NCBI GenBank assembly: GCA_049323615.1
Contig: JBMOPD010000015.1
Coordinates: forward strand, 1 to 13,590
From: JBMOPD01 sp049323615
GTDB taxonomy: Bacteria > Bacillota > Desulfotomaculia > Desulfotomaculales > Desulfocucumaceae
DNA length: 13,590 nt
Direction: 5' to 3'
The position numbers were made by a program, and so were the translations under genes. The notes beneath the pieces were generated by a model, which had not been told where the DNA came from, ran no database searches, and was given only the letters and a program-made list of their open reading frames with translations. Positions 6,492 through 11,912 of this stretch are shown one piece after another (positions within the stretch are counted from its first letter, which is position 1; each line of letters starts with the position of its first letter).

Positions 6492-7710
6492 ACTCTATGG
6501 ACTTAAAGCCTTTGGCCATTATCCTGTTCAATACCGTGGCCAACTCCCCCCAGGTTACAAAATCCTCCGGGTTATGATCCGATACTATCAGGCCGGCTTT
6601 CTTGAGATTGTCTATTTCCTGCTGCGGGTTCCAGGGAGGGGCGGGGGGCTCCGGTACGGCGGTGTTTTTCATCGGCGTCAGGTAGTCCCGGACGATACTG
6701 ACGCCGTAATCCGGGCCGGGGGCCCAGCGGCCGCCCAGGTCCTCCACGTATTCCAGCCGGCCGGCCCAGCCGCTCTTTAAAACCGCGTCCCTGCGGGGGT
6801 CGAGGGGGATGCTTCCGGCCGGCAGGTCCCCGCCGTAATAGTAAACGTGCCAGTGCTGGAACTGGGCCTCTATTCCCTCGGCCGGCGTCCGGAAGCCGGC
6901 CCCCGGGTTGCCGCCGAAGGCCCCCAGGCCGGCGAAGTTGTTCTGTTCAGGCTTTACCAGCCCGCCGAATTTCCAAAAGGCCGTTTCCTTGCAGGACTGG
7001 GCAAAAACAGCGTCCCAGCGGATGCCGTACCTTTGCTCCATGGACACGTACATATCCACATAATCGGGGGCGGCGGGGTTTTTCCCGGCCAGAAAGAGGC
7101 GGGCCTGAGCCGGGCGGGTGTCGGCCGGAACCTTGGCCGGCGTTCTTATTTCCCCGGGGACCTTCGGGGCCAGGTCCAGGGCCGCGGCCACACCCAGGGA
7201 AATGGCCGCCGTCAGGTCATTTAAAAAGGAATGATCGCGAAGCAGTTCGGCGTCCCGGGGGTGGTCGATAAAAAGCGTCTCCAGAAGTACGGCGGGCATT
7301 TTGGCAAGCCTCAGCACGGCGAAGTTGGCCGCCTTCATACCCCGGTCGGCTATGTTCCGCTCCAGGGCAAACCGGGCCACCTCCCGGTGCAGTTTTTCCC
7401 TGATGTTCAGTGTGGCGGCCGGGGCTCCGGGGTGGACGTAGCTTTCAAAACCCTCCCCGCCGCCGGAATTGCAGTGGATGGAGAGAAAAAAGCCGGCCGG
7501 ACCGCTGTTGGCAATATCCGCCCTTTCCTTGAGGCCTACCGTGGTGTCCCCCTGCCGGGTAAAAAGGACTTCGGCCTCGTATGCGGCCAGCTTGTCAGCC
7601 ACTCTCCGGCTGATATCCAGATTCAGGTCCTTTTCCACCAGGCGGCCAGCCATGCCCCCCGGGTCGCTGCCGCCGTGCCCGGGATCTATGACAATCTGTT
7701 TTCTCTTCAC
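6490..7710 (-). CDS. N-acetylmuramoyl-L-alanine amidase / glucosaminidase two-domain protein
   Basis: A 406-residue predicted peptidoglycan hydrolase. Residues 5-180 are an Amidase_3 domain: zinc ligands His12 (DPGHGG), Glu26 and His79 (SIHCN), and catalytic Glu144 (LLETLFID). Residues about 215-325 look like a glucosaminidase (GH73-type) domain, with Glu242 in SCKETAFW and NNFAGLGAFGG. A C-terminal segment (about 365-406, ending VTWGELATVLNRI) resembles tails seen on clostridial endolysins. The GTG start at 7710 leads straight into the catalytic domain: no signal peptide or membrane helix is visible. That suggests a phage-type endolysin or a mother-cell enzyme rather than a secreted autolysin. 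AGGGG, 11 bp upstream, serves as Shine-Dalgarno site and is part of a TAATCCC-type repeat. It is convergent with the tRNA unit. Confidence 0.88.
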   Translation of the reverse strand: MKRKQIVIDPGHGGSDPGGMAGRLVEKDLNLDISRRVADKLAAYEAEVLFTRQGDTTVGLKERADIANSGPAGFFLSIHCNSGGGEGFESYVHPGAPAATLNIREKLHREVARFALERNIADRGMKAANFAVLRLAKMPAVLLETLFIDHPRDAELLRDHSFLNDLTAAISLGVAAALDLAPKVPGEIRTPAKVPADTRPAQARLFLAGKNPAAPDYVDMYVSMEQRYGIRWDAVFAQSCKETAFWKFGGLVKPEQNNFAGLGAFGGNPGAGFRTPAEGIEAQFQHWHVYYYGGDLPAGSIPLDPRRDAVLKSGWAGRLEYVEDLGGRWAPGPDYGVSIVRDYLTPMKNTAVPEPPAPPWNPQQEIDNLKKAGLIVSDHNPEDFVTWGELATVLNRIMAKGFKSIE

Positions 7711-7719
7711 GGAAACACA

Positions 7720-7737
7720 CCCCTAATCCCCAATCCC
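7720..7737. repeat. Heptamer repeat, TAATCCC family, at the amidase ribosome binding site
   Basis: CCCCTAATCCCCAATCCC on the + strand, with TAATCCC and CAATCCC units one base apart. Read on the minus strand it gives GGGATTG, GGGATTA, GGGG just before the GTG start of the amidase gene, so the repeat supplies its Shine-Dalgarno sequence. Confidence 0.55.
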
Positions 7738-7740
7738 TGA

Positions 7741-7887
7741 TTAATCAATACTACCCCCCTGGCACTGGCTGAAAAAGTTGATATGGTACACCACCCGCGC
7801 CACCACGGTCCAACAGAGCATCTGGAATTTCATCAAATCGGGGGGGATATCGGTGTTTATCAACACCCCGCAGTAAAGGCTGACCAT
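7741..7887 (-). CDS. Possible small protein, 48 residues, unknown
   Basis: An ATG-to-TAA reading frame of 48 residues beginning MVSLYCGVLINTDIPPDLMK and ending QCQGGSID. It ends 30 bp before the amidase start, so it could be in one transcript with it. The middle is moderately hydrophobic (FQMLCWTVVARVVYHINFF), possibly one short membrane-associated helix, with three cysteines. No good Shine-Dalgarno site is visible before the ATG; an in-frame GTG six codons in is an alternative. It is not recognised as any family. It could be a small partner (holin-like) of the signal-less hydrolase, a gene remnant, or chance. Confidence 0.3.
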   Translation of the reverse strand: MVSLYCGVLINTDIPPDLMKFQMLCWTVVARVVYHINFFSQCQGGSID

Positions 7888-8097
7888 TTTTATAGAAAGT
7901 AATTATTGTCCTGTTCATGCCGGGAAACACCTCGCTTTGCTTTTACTGATACAGGTTATGTAGGCAAACTGGTTTTAGTGACGGAGGCGTCCTGGGGACT
8001 ATATAGTAAAAGCGTGTCCAAGGAATATCCGGCCCGCCGTCGAAATATTAATTAGAGGCCGGTCATTGCTGAAAAAATTGAGGAGGTGGGTCTGCAG
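7888..8097. other. Upstream region of the DUF350-PspA cluster
   Basis: No convincing gene is seen between the 48-codon ORF and the DUF350 start. A short inverted repeat, GGACGCCTCC-like (GGAGGCGTCC at 7984-7993), lies close to an A/T-rich TATATAGT (8000-8007) that could be a -10 element, but no matching -35 is clear. An alternative-sigma promoter is possible and cannot be judged by eye. Confidence 0.3.
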
Positions 8098-8493
8098 TTG
8101 CTTATTCAGGTGGAAGCTGCCCTGACATGCTTTGTGGTATCCATACTTATAATCCTGGCCACCATCTTTGTTTTTACAAAGGTGACCAAATATAACGACT
8201 GGAAGGAAATTGCCGGAGGAAATACAGCCGCCGCCCTGGCCCTGGGAGGGAAGATCTTCGGGGTGGCAAACATCATTCATTTTGCGGTGATCAGCAATAC
8301 CGGTGCCGCCCAGACCATTTTCTGGGGAGTGTTCGGGGCCGTGCTCCTGATCCTGGTTTACCTGCTGTTTGAATGGCTGACCCCGAGGTTGAAGGTTAAT
8401 CAGGAGATCGCCTCGGGCAACGTGGCCGTGGGGGTGTTGTCCATGGTTTTCTCGGTGGCGGCCAGCTTTGTTATCGGCGCCAGTATCTCGTGA
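8098..8493 (+). CDS. DUF350 family membrane protein (YjfL-like)
   Basis: A small inner-membrane protein of 131 residues with four hydrophobic helices (about 8-27, 44-66, 72-93 and 105-127). It shows the internal duplication typical of DUF350: EIAGGNTAAALALGG near residues 37-51 and EIASGNVAVGV in the second half. The biochemical role of the family is unknown. The start is taken as TTG 8098, because AGGAGGTG (8081-8088) is then 9 bp upstream; the alternative GTG at 8086 lies inside that Shine-Dalgarno site. The PspA gene follows 106 bp downstream. In E. coli the related yjfJ (PspA family) and yjfL (DUF350) genes also lie together, so a shared envelope-stress role is a reasonable inference. Confidence 0.85.
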   Translation: MLIQVEAALTCFVVSILIILATIFVFTKVTKYNDWKEIAGGNTAAALALGGKIFGVANIIHFAVISNTGAAQTIFWGVFGAVLLILVYLLFEWLTPRLKVNQEIASGNVAVGVLSMVFSVAASFVIGASIS

Positions 8494-8513
8494 TTTTTTT
8501 GCCGGCAAAGGAG

Positions 8514-8542
8514 TTGTCATTGGCCGGGAAAGGCTGTATCAT
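8514..8542 (+). promoter_or_regulatory. Promoter of the PspA-family gene
   Basis: TTGTCA (8514-8519) and TATCAT (8537-8542) with a 17-bp spacer, each 5/6 to sigma-A consensus. Just inside lies an imperfect inverted repeat GGCCGGGAA/TTCCGGCC (8522-8530 with 8553-8560) that overlaps the -10 region and could be an operator. Confidence 0.5.
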
Positions 8543-8599
8543 CGGGTAATGACAGTTCCGGCCGGGGTCAAATAACAATGAACGGGGAGTGGATGTCAA

Positions 8600-9274
8600 A
8601 TGGGTTTGTTTAAAAAACTTAAAGACTTGCTGGAGGCTAACCTCAGCGATCTGATCAACCGGGCCGAGGACCCGGAAAAGATGCTCAACCTGTATATTGA
8701 AAGGGCTACGGAGGAGTTGAAGGAGTTCAACGTCCAGGTAAACCGGGCCGTTGCCGATGAACTGCAGCTGAGGCAGAAGATTGAAGGGACGGAAAAGGAA
8801 ATACAGTCCTGGATCAGTCAGGCCAAGGTGGCCGTTCTGCAGGGCCGGGACGACCTGGCCCGGATAGCCCTGGAGCGCAAGCAGACGGCTGAAAGGAACC
8901 TGGAAGATTTTCGCCTGCAGCTGGCGGACCAGCAGAAGGCCGTGGAGGAACTGCGGGCCAACTACCGGATACTGGAAGAAAAACTGAACAAGGCCAGGCT
9001 GGAAAGGGACTCCCTGGTGATGCGCCAGCGCCGGGCCAAGGCCTTGAAGCAGGCCGGAGAGGCCGTTTCCGAGGTTGCCAGCAGCAGCGCCCTGGGAGAC
9101 TTTGACCGGATGAAGGAGAAAGTGGACCGGTTGGAAGCCGAGGCCAAGGCCACCAGTATCTCGTTAACCGGTTCGGTGGAAGATGAGTTTGAGAAACTGA
9201 AAAAGGAATCGGAAAAACAGGCCGTGGACGATGAACTGGCCCGGCTGAAGGCCGAACTGAATAAGCAGAACTGA
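8600..9274 (+). CDS. PspA/IM30 family protein
   Basis: A 224-residue phage-shock-protein-A family member, an ESCRT-III-like protein that oligomerises on the cytoplasmic face of the membrane and protects it under stress. It has the N-terminal amphipathic helix MGLFKKLKDLLEANLSDLI, the RAEDPEKML signature (about residues 21-29), and a long charged coiled coil over most of the protein (about 30-150), then a second helical stretch to the C-terminus. Length and order are normal for the family. ATG 8600 is preceded by GGGGAGTGG at 8583-8591. It has its own probable promoter at 8514-8542. Neighbours are DUF350 upstream and a surface-type Gly/Ser-rich protein downstream. No LiaRS-like regulator is in the window. 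Confidence 0.93.
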   Translation: MGLFKKLKDLLEANLSDLINRAEDPEKMLNLYIERATEELKEFNVQVNRAVADELQLRQKIEGTEKEIQSWISQAKVAVLQGRDDLARIALERKQTAERNLEDFRLQLADQQKAVEELRANYRILEEKLNKARLERDSLVMRQRRAKALKQAGEAVSEVASSSALGDFDRMKEKVDRLEAEAKATSISLTGSVEDEFEKLKKESEKQAVDDELARLKAELNKQN

Positions 9275-9285
9275 CAATATTAAGG

Positions 9286-9384
9286 GTCAGCAGTCAGCCT
9301 TCAGCCGTCGGCAGTCAGCCCAGCAATAAAGGTCGCATCTATCAAATGCCGCAAGCTTTATTCTGATAGCTGACGGCCAGCTGA
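9286..9384. repeat. Inverted heptamer arrays (GTCAGCC ... CTGACGG) forming an imperfect hairpin
   Basis: Left array in exact 7-bp register: GTCAGCA, GTCAGCC, TTCAGCC, GTCGGCA, GTCAGCC (9286-9320). Right array CTGATAG, CTGACGG, then CCAGCTGA (9363-9384), is the inverse heptamer. Directly inside the arrays, AATAAAG (9325-9331) pairs perfectly with CTTTATT (9356-9362) around a 24-nt loop. The whole 99 bp fills the gap after pspA and could fold as one structure. It is not followed by a T-run. Confidence 0.7.
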
Positions 9385-9403
9385 GAAAAAGGATTGATGG
9401 TAA

Positions 9404-10114
9404 ATGGCCAGGTTCAAAAGAGGGCTGTCCCTGATATTATGTACGGTATTCTTTCTCACCCTCCTGGCCGGGCCGGCTCTGGCCAAGGGGGGAAGGGGCT
9501 TTTCCAGCGGCGGCCGGACCAGCTTTTCCACCGGGGCCAAGGGTTTTTCAACCAAGGGCGGTTTTTCCAGCAGCAAGCCTTCGGGAATACCCCCCGGGGG
9601 ATTTTCAGGCAGTTCCGGCAGCAGGGTGAATTCCTCCCCCGCCGCCCCGGACAGTACCGTGGGCGGAGGCGCCAGTTCCTACGGAAAGGGCTACAGCACC
9701 GGCGCCGGGAGTTTTTCTACCCCGCGGCAGAACACCCCGCCCACCCTTTACAGCGACTACAGCACTGGCGGAAAGGGATTTTTCACCGGCAAGGGGTCAT
9801 ACAGCACGGGCACGGGGTCTTACTCCGGCAGCTGGGACAGGGAAAAGTTCGCTTCCGGAGGGTTTGATAAATACCCCTCCAGGCCGCCGGTGGGCGTATT
9901 CGGGTCGCCCCCCAACCCGCCTTATTACTACCACAACAATTACTGGGCGATGCCATTGCTGGCCCGGATGTTTTTTCAGCCCAACTACTACTGGACGCCC
10001 TGGGGTTACCACTTTTTCGCTCCCCGGCTGCTGACATGGATTATCGCCATTATCATTATCGGCGCGGTGGTCATTGTGGTACGGAACAGGTTTAGAGGTT
10101 CCTCCGGGCTTTGA
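9404..10114 (+). CDS. Exported Gly/Ser-rich membrane-anchored protein, unknown function
   Basis: A 236-residue protein not assigned to a named family. Residues 1-27 are a clear signal peptide (MARFKRG, hydrophobic core, ALA/KGG cleavage). Then come about 115 residues of low-complexity Gly/Ser/Lys sequence with repeated K-G-[FY]-[SF]-[ST] and YSTG motifs (for example GKGYSTGAGSFST, GKGSYSTGTGSYSG). A Tyr/Trp/Pro-rich segment (NPPYYYHNNYWAMP, FFQPNYYWTPWGYHFF) follows, and a C-terminal transmembrane helix LLTWIIAIIIIGAVVIVV with a short positive tail. The likely topology is an extracytoplasmic loop anchored at its C-terminus. It lies directly after pspA and before the 61-residue gene, so it may be a surface partner of the stress cluster (inference). 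AAGGA upstream is a modest ribosome site. Confidence 0.8.
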   Translation: MARFKRGLSLILCTVFFLTLLAGPALAKGGRGFSSGGRTSFSTGAKGFSTKGGFSSSKPSGIPPGGFSGSSGSRVNSSPAAPDSTVGGGASSYGKGYSTGAGSFSTPRQNTPPTLYSDYSTGGKGFFTGKGSYSTGTGSYSGSWDREKFASGGFDKYPSRPPVGVFGSPPNPPYYYHNNYWAMPLLARMFFQPNYYWTPWGYHFFAPRLLTWIIAIIIIGAVVIVVRNRFRGSSGL

Positions 10115-10148
10115 CACTGCTTCCATTTACGGCGGAGGTGCTAATGTC

Positions 10149-10334
10149 ATGGAATTTTTAAACGGCAAGCGGGTCTTCATACGCCGGGACGGCGAGGACA
10201 GCGGCTTTGACGGCGTGGTGACCCAGGTGAAGGGCAAGTGGATCTACGTGGCCGTGGCCGACCCGGACCCGGTTGGCTTTGACGGCATCTGGGTAAATAC
10301 CGACCTGCAGAGGGAAATTGCTGTCCTCAAATAG
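10149..10334 (+). CDS. Small hypothetical protein, 61 residues
   Basis: ATG 10149 is chosen because GGAGGTG (10134-10140) lies 8 bp upstream. The longer GTG reading from 10074 would overlap the previous gene, and the ATG at 10144 is out of frame and stops after five codons. The protein (MEFLNGKRVFIRRDGEDSG...) is soluble, with alternating strands (GKRVFIRR, GVVTQVKGKWIYVAVA), which looks like a small beta-barrel (SH3-like) fold; this is inference from pattern only. It starts 34 bp after the Gly/Ser-rich gene and is followed by a terminator, so it is probably the last gene of the pspA transcript. No family recognised. Confidence 0.7.
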   Translation: MEFLNGKRVFIRRDGEDSGFDGVVTQVKGKWIYVAVADPDPVGFDGIWVNTDLQREIAVLK

Positions 10335-10369
10335 ATTCTGCCGGGTTTTATTGTGTTTGCCGGTAAAGC

Positions 10370-10400
10370 ATCCCCGTGATTTGAATGTCGCGGGGATTTT
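10370..10400 (+). terminator. Terminator after the pspA cluster
   Basis: A 10-bp stem ATCCCCGTGA (10370-10379) / TCGCGGGGAT (10388-10397) with one G-U pair and an 8-nt loop, followed by TTT then GCTT. The T-tail is short. It lies 36 bp after the 61-codon gene and 30 bp beyond the end of the opposing selenoprotein gene. Confidence 0.65.
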
Positions 10401-10429
10401 GCTTGATATTATTTCCCGGTGACGGGGCA

Positions 10430-10711
10430 TTATCTCCGCCTGGAGGCCACCAGCCTGGGTTTGCCCCACCTGGCATGCAACTGGATGACAATTTTGGGCA
10501 GGTCCGCAGGGAAGCCTTTTTCCAGGTAAACACAGACGCCGTCTCCGGCATGCTTCTCAAAATTCTCAGTCCTGTCCGGTTCACCCACGCGCACGGCGGG
10601 GGATATCCTGACGTGACCCCCTCACCCCCTGCACTTTTCCTGGGTAATGGTGATGGCCCGGGCGTGTTCCCGGGCGTATTCCCATGCGTCTGCTGCGAAA
10701 ACGATGTCCAC
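10430..10711 (-). CDS. Putative selenoprotein with in-frame UGA (Cys-x-x-Sec)
   Basis: The minus-strand frame from GTG 10711 meets TGA at 10624-10622 and then stays open in the same frame to TAA at 10432-10430. Reading TGA as selenocysteine gives 93 residues: VDIVFAADAWEYAREHARAI first, then TITQEK-C27-R-G-U30, then GGHVRISPAVRVGEPDRTEN, GDGVCVYLEKG and a C-terminal beta-rich part ending RRR. Both halves read as natural protein and C-x-x-U is a classical redox motif. From memory this resembles the small 'CC/Se motif family (seleno)protein' group of Moorella-like Clostridia; I could not test that. GGGGGAGG lies 4 bp before the GTG, a short but usable spacing. A candidate SECIS hairpin follows the UGA. 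Function is unknown, presumably thiol/selenol redox. The alternative is a pseudogene with a nonsense codon. Confidence 0.68.
10584..10600 (-). promoter_or_regulatory. Candidate bacterial SECIS hairpin
   Basis: In the mRNA, 22-38 nt after the UGA, CCCGC pairs with GUGGG (one G-U) around the loop CGUGCGC, which contains a GU dinucleotide as in known bacterial SECIS loops. A competing hairpin GGGGG/CCCCC (10617-10621 with 10598-10602) starts immediately after the UGA. The two are mutually exclusive. Hand-folded only. Confidence 0.35.
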
Positions 10712-10989
10712 AAATCCTCCCCCCTGTCTATATCGATCTGTTTTTCCAGTATATGCCGGGGGAAATGCCGGTGTGCCGCCAGGGCGTCTCGGGAAAAGCG
10801 AAAGAACGGGATCTGACATAATGTACCATTTTGCCGCATATCAAAGAAAAAGGAATAATCCGGAGACTTGTAAGCCGCCTTTCGGACAGGCCCCTGTTCC
10901 TGCACGGGCTCCCGGTTTGCCGCCGTGGAGGATGATAAATTATAATAGCTGGTAAATCAAATTATTAATTGAGAAAAGGTGGGAATTTG
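10712..10989. other. Divergent intergenic region
   Basis: Separates the minus-strand selenoprotein gene from the + strand CAP-protein gene. It should carry both promoters. The + promoter is visible (10917-10946). For the minus strand only a weak candidate is seen: TTGATA at 10844-10839 and CATTAT at 10823-10818 with a 15-bp spacer. Overlapping open frames here on both strands lack coding character. Confidence 0.4.
10917..10946 (+). promoter_or_regulatory. Promoter of the CAP-domain gene
   Basis: A perfect TATAAT (10941-10946) with a weak TTGCCG -35 (10917-10922) at 18-bp spacing. The predicted start is about 37 bp before the ATG at 10990. Confidence 0.5.
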
Positions 10990-11805
10990 ATGAAAAAGGT
11001 TTTTGCAAGATTGGCCTCCGTTGCAACATTTGTGTGCCTGTTCGGGGTAAATGTCATGCCCTCGTTCGCGTCCGTGGTTGCACAGCCGATCCGCACCCCC
11101 GCCGATTACTACAATGCCGTGATAAACAAGCCGTCCACGCCGGTATATTACGGCAGCACAACGGCCCCGCCTGTTCAGGGTACAGAACCGGCCCCGGCCC
11201 CGGAACCTGCGCCCGCCCCGGCCCCTGCCCCGGCGCCGGCAGCGCCGGAATACACGAATCCGGCCCAGATGCCGATCCGCACCCCCGCCGATTACTACAA
11301 TGCCGTGATAAACAAGCCGTCTACGCCGGTGTATTACGGGAATACACCGGCCCCGGCCCCGGAACCTGCGCCTGCCCCGGCCCCTGCCCCGGCGCCGCAG
11401 CCGCCTCAGGCCCCCTCCGGGCTGACCGCTTCAGAGGCCCGCTTATTTGAGTTGATTAACAGCGCCCGCCTTAATGAAGGAAGGCCGCCGGTGGAAATCG
11501 ACATGAAGATAGTCGAGGTTGCCCGGCTTAAGGCCCGCGACATGATTGATAATAATTATTTCGGGCATACTTCCCCGACTTACGGCTCTCCGGGACAGAT
11601 GCTCAGAACGTTCGGCATCAGCTACCGGAGCGCCGGAGAAAACCTGGCCAAGGCGGGAGACGTGTACAAGGCGCACATGCTGATTTTAAACAGCACCAAG
11701 GGCCACCGGGAAATACTGCTGAACCCCGCCTATAGCAAAGTGGGGGTGGCCGTGGTGCCCCACGGGAGCTATGTGGTGGTGGTGGAACTTTTCGTCCAGC
11801 CCTAG
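10990..11805 (+). CDS. Secreted CAP/SCP-domain (YkwD-like) protein with duplicated N-terminal module
   Basis: A 271-residue exported protein. ATG 10990 is preferred over TTG 10969 because AAGGTGG (10976-10982) precedes it and the signal peptide (MKKVFARLASVATFVCLFGV ... PSFA/SVV) then starts properly. After it comes a module around PIRTPADYYNAVINKPSTP present twice, each copy followed by a Pro/Ala linker (PAPAPEPAPAPAPAP). The C-terminal ~125 residues form a CAP domain (from LTASEARLFELINSARL) with the family residues His in YFGHTSP, Glu in AGENLA and His in GHREILLNP. CAP proteins of this type occur in spore-formers (YkwD-like) and are extracellular with unsettled function. It is a single gene with its own promoter, divergent from the selenoprotein gene. 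Confidence 0.9.
   Translation: MKKVFARLASVATFVCLFGVNVMPSFASVVAQPIRTPADYYNAVINKPSTPVYYGSTTAPPVQGTEPAPAPEPAPAPAPAPAPAAPEYTNPAQMPIRTPADYYNAVINKPSTPVYYGNTPAPAPEPAPAPAPAPAPQPPQAPSGLTASEARLFELINSARLNEGRPPVEIDMKIVEVARLKARDMIDNNYFGHTSPTYGSPGQMLRTFGISYRSAGENLAKAGDVYKAHMLILNSTKGHREILLNPAYSKVGVAVVPHGSYVVVVELFVQP
11085..11153 (+). repeat. Intragenic direct repeat, copy 1
   Basis: A 69-bp segment encoding the PIRTPADYYNAVINKPSTP module. Copy 2 is at 11271-11339 with only two differing bases. The near-identity at DNA level points to a recent duplication or ongoing homogenisation. Confidence 0.9.
11271..11339 (+). repeat. Intragenic direct repeat, copy 2
   Basis: Second copy of the 69-bp segment, offset by 186 bp from the first. 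The following Pro/Ala-coding GC-rich tract is also largely shared, so the duplicated unit is longer than the 69 bp core. Confidence 0.9.
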
Positions 11806-11824
11806 ACAAAAAAGAGAAATGTAT

Positions 11825-11904
11825 CCCCCTGACGGCATGTGGCATTTTATCCAGCGCTGCATATAATAACCAGAAAGCACAAAAATTGATAAGCGATCAG
11901 GGGG
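11825..11904. promoter_or_regulatory. Long-range inverted repeat covering the next gene's ribosome binding site
   Basis: CCCCCTGA (11825-11832) is complementary to TCAGGGGG (11897-11904), the latter being the Shine-Dalgarno region of the gene starting at 11913. The 64-nt loop contains TATAAT (11862-11867), a likely -10 box with no strong -35. A transcript from that promoter would lack the left arm, whereas readthrough RNA would contain both. Confidence 0.35.
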
Positions 11905-11912
11905 GATATTAA

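Noticed and set aside
9394..9867. 157-codon frame overlapping the Gly/Ser-rich gene
   Set aside because: It is a +2 shadow frame; the 9404 frame has a signal peptide, a repeat structure and a C-terminal membrane helix.
10385..10816. 143-codon + strand frame
   Set aside because: It is antisense to the UGA-containing protein frame, has no ribosome binding site, and begins inside a terminator.
10348..10905. 185-codon minus-strand frame over the selenoprotein region
   Set aside because: It is in a different frame from the UGA-containing gene, has low-complexity content (Gly/Pro/Ser) and would run through the terminator at 10370-10400.
11034..11450. 138-codon frame inside the CAP-protein gene
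   Set aside because: It is an alternate frame of the duplicated Pro/Ala-coding DNA; the repeats keep it open, and the main frame has a signal peptide and CAP domain.
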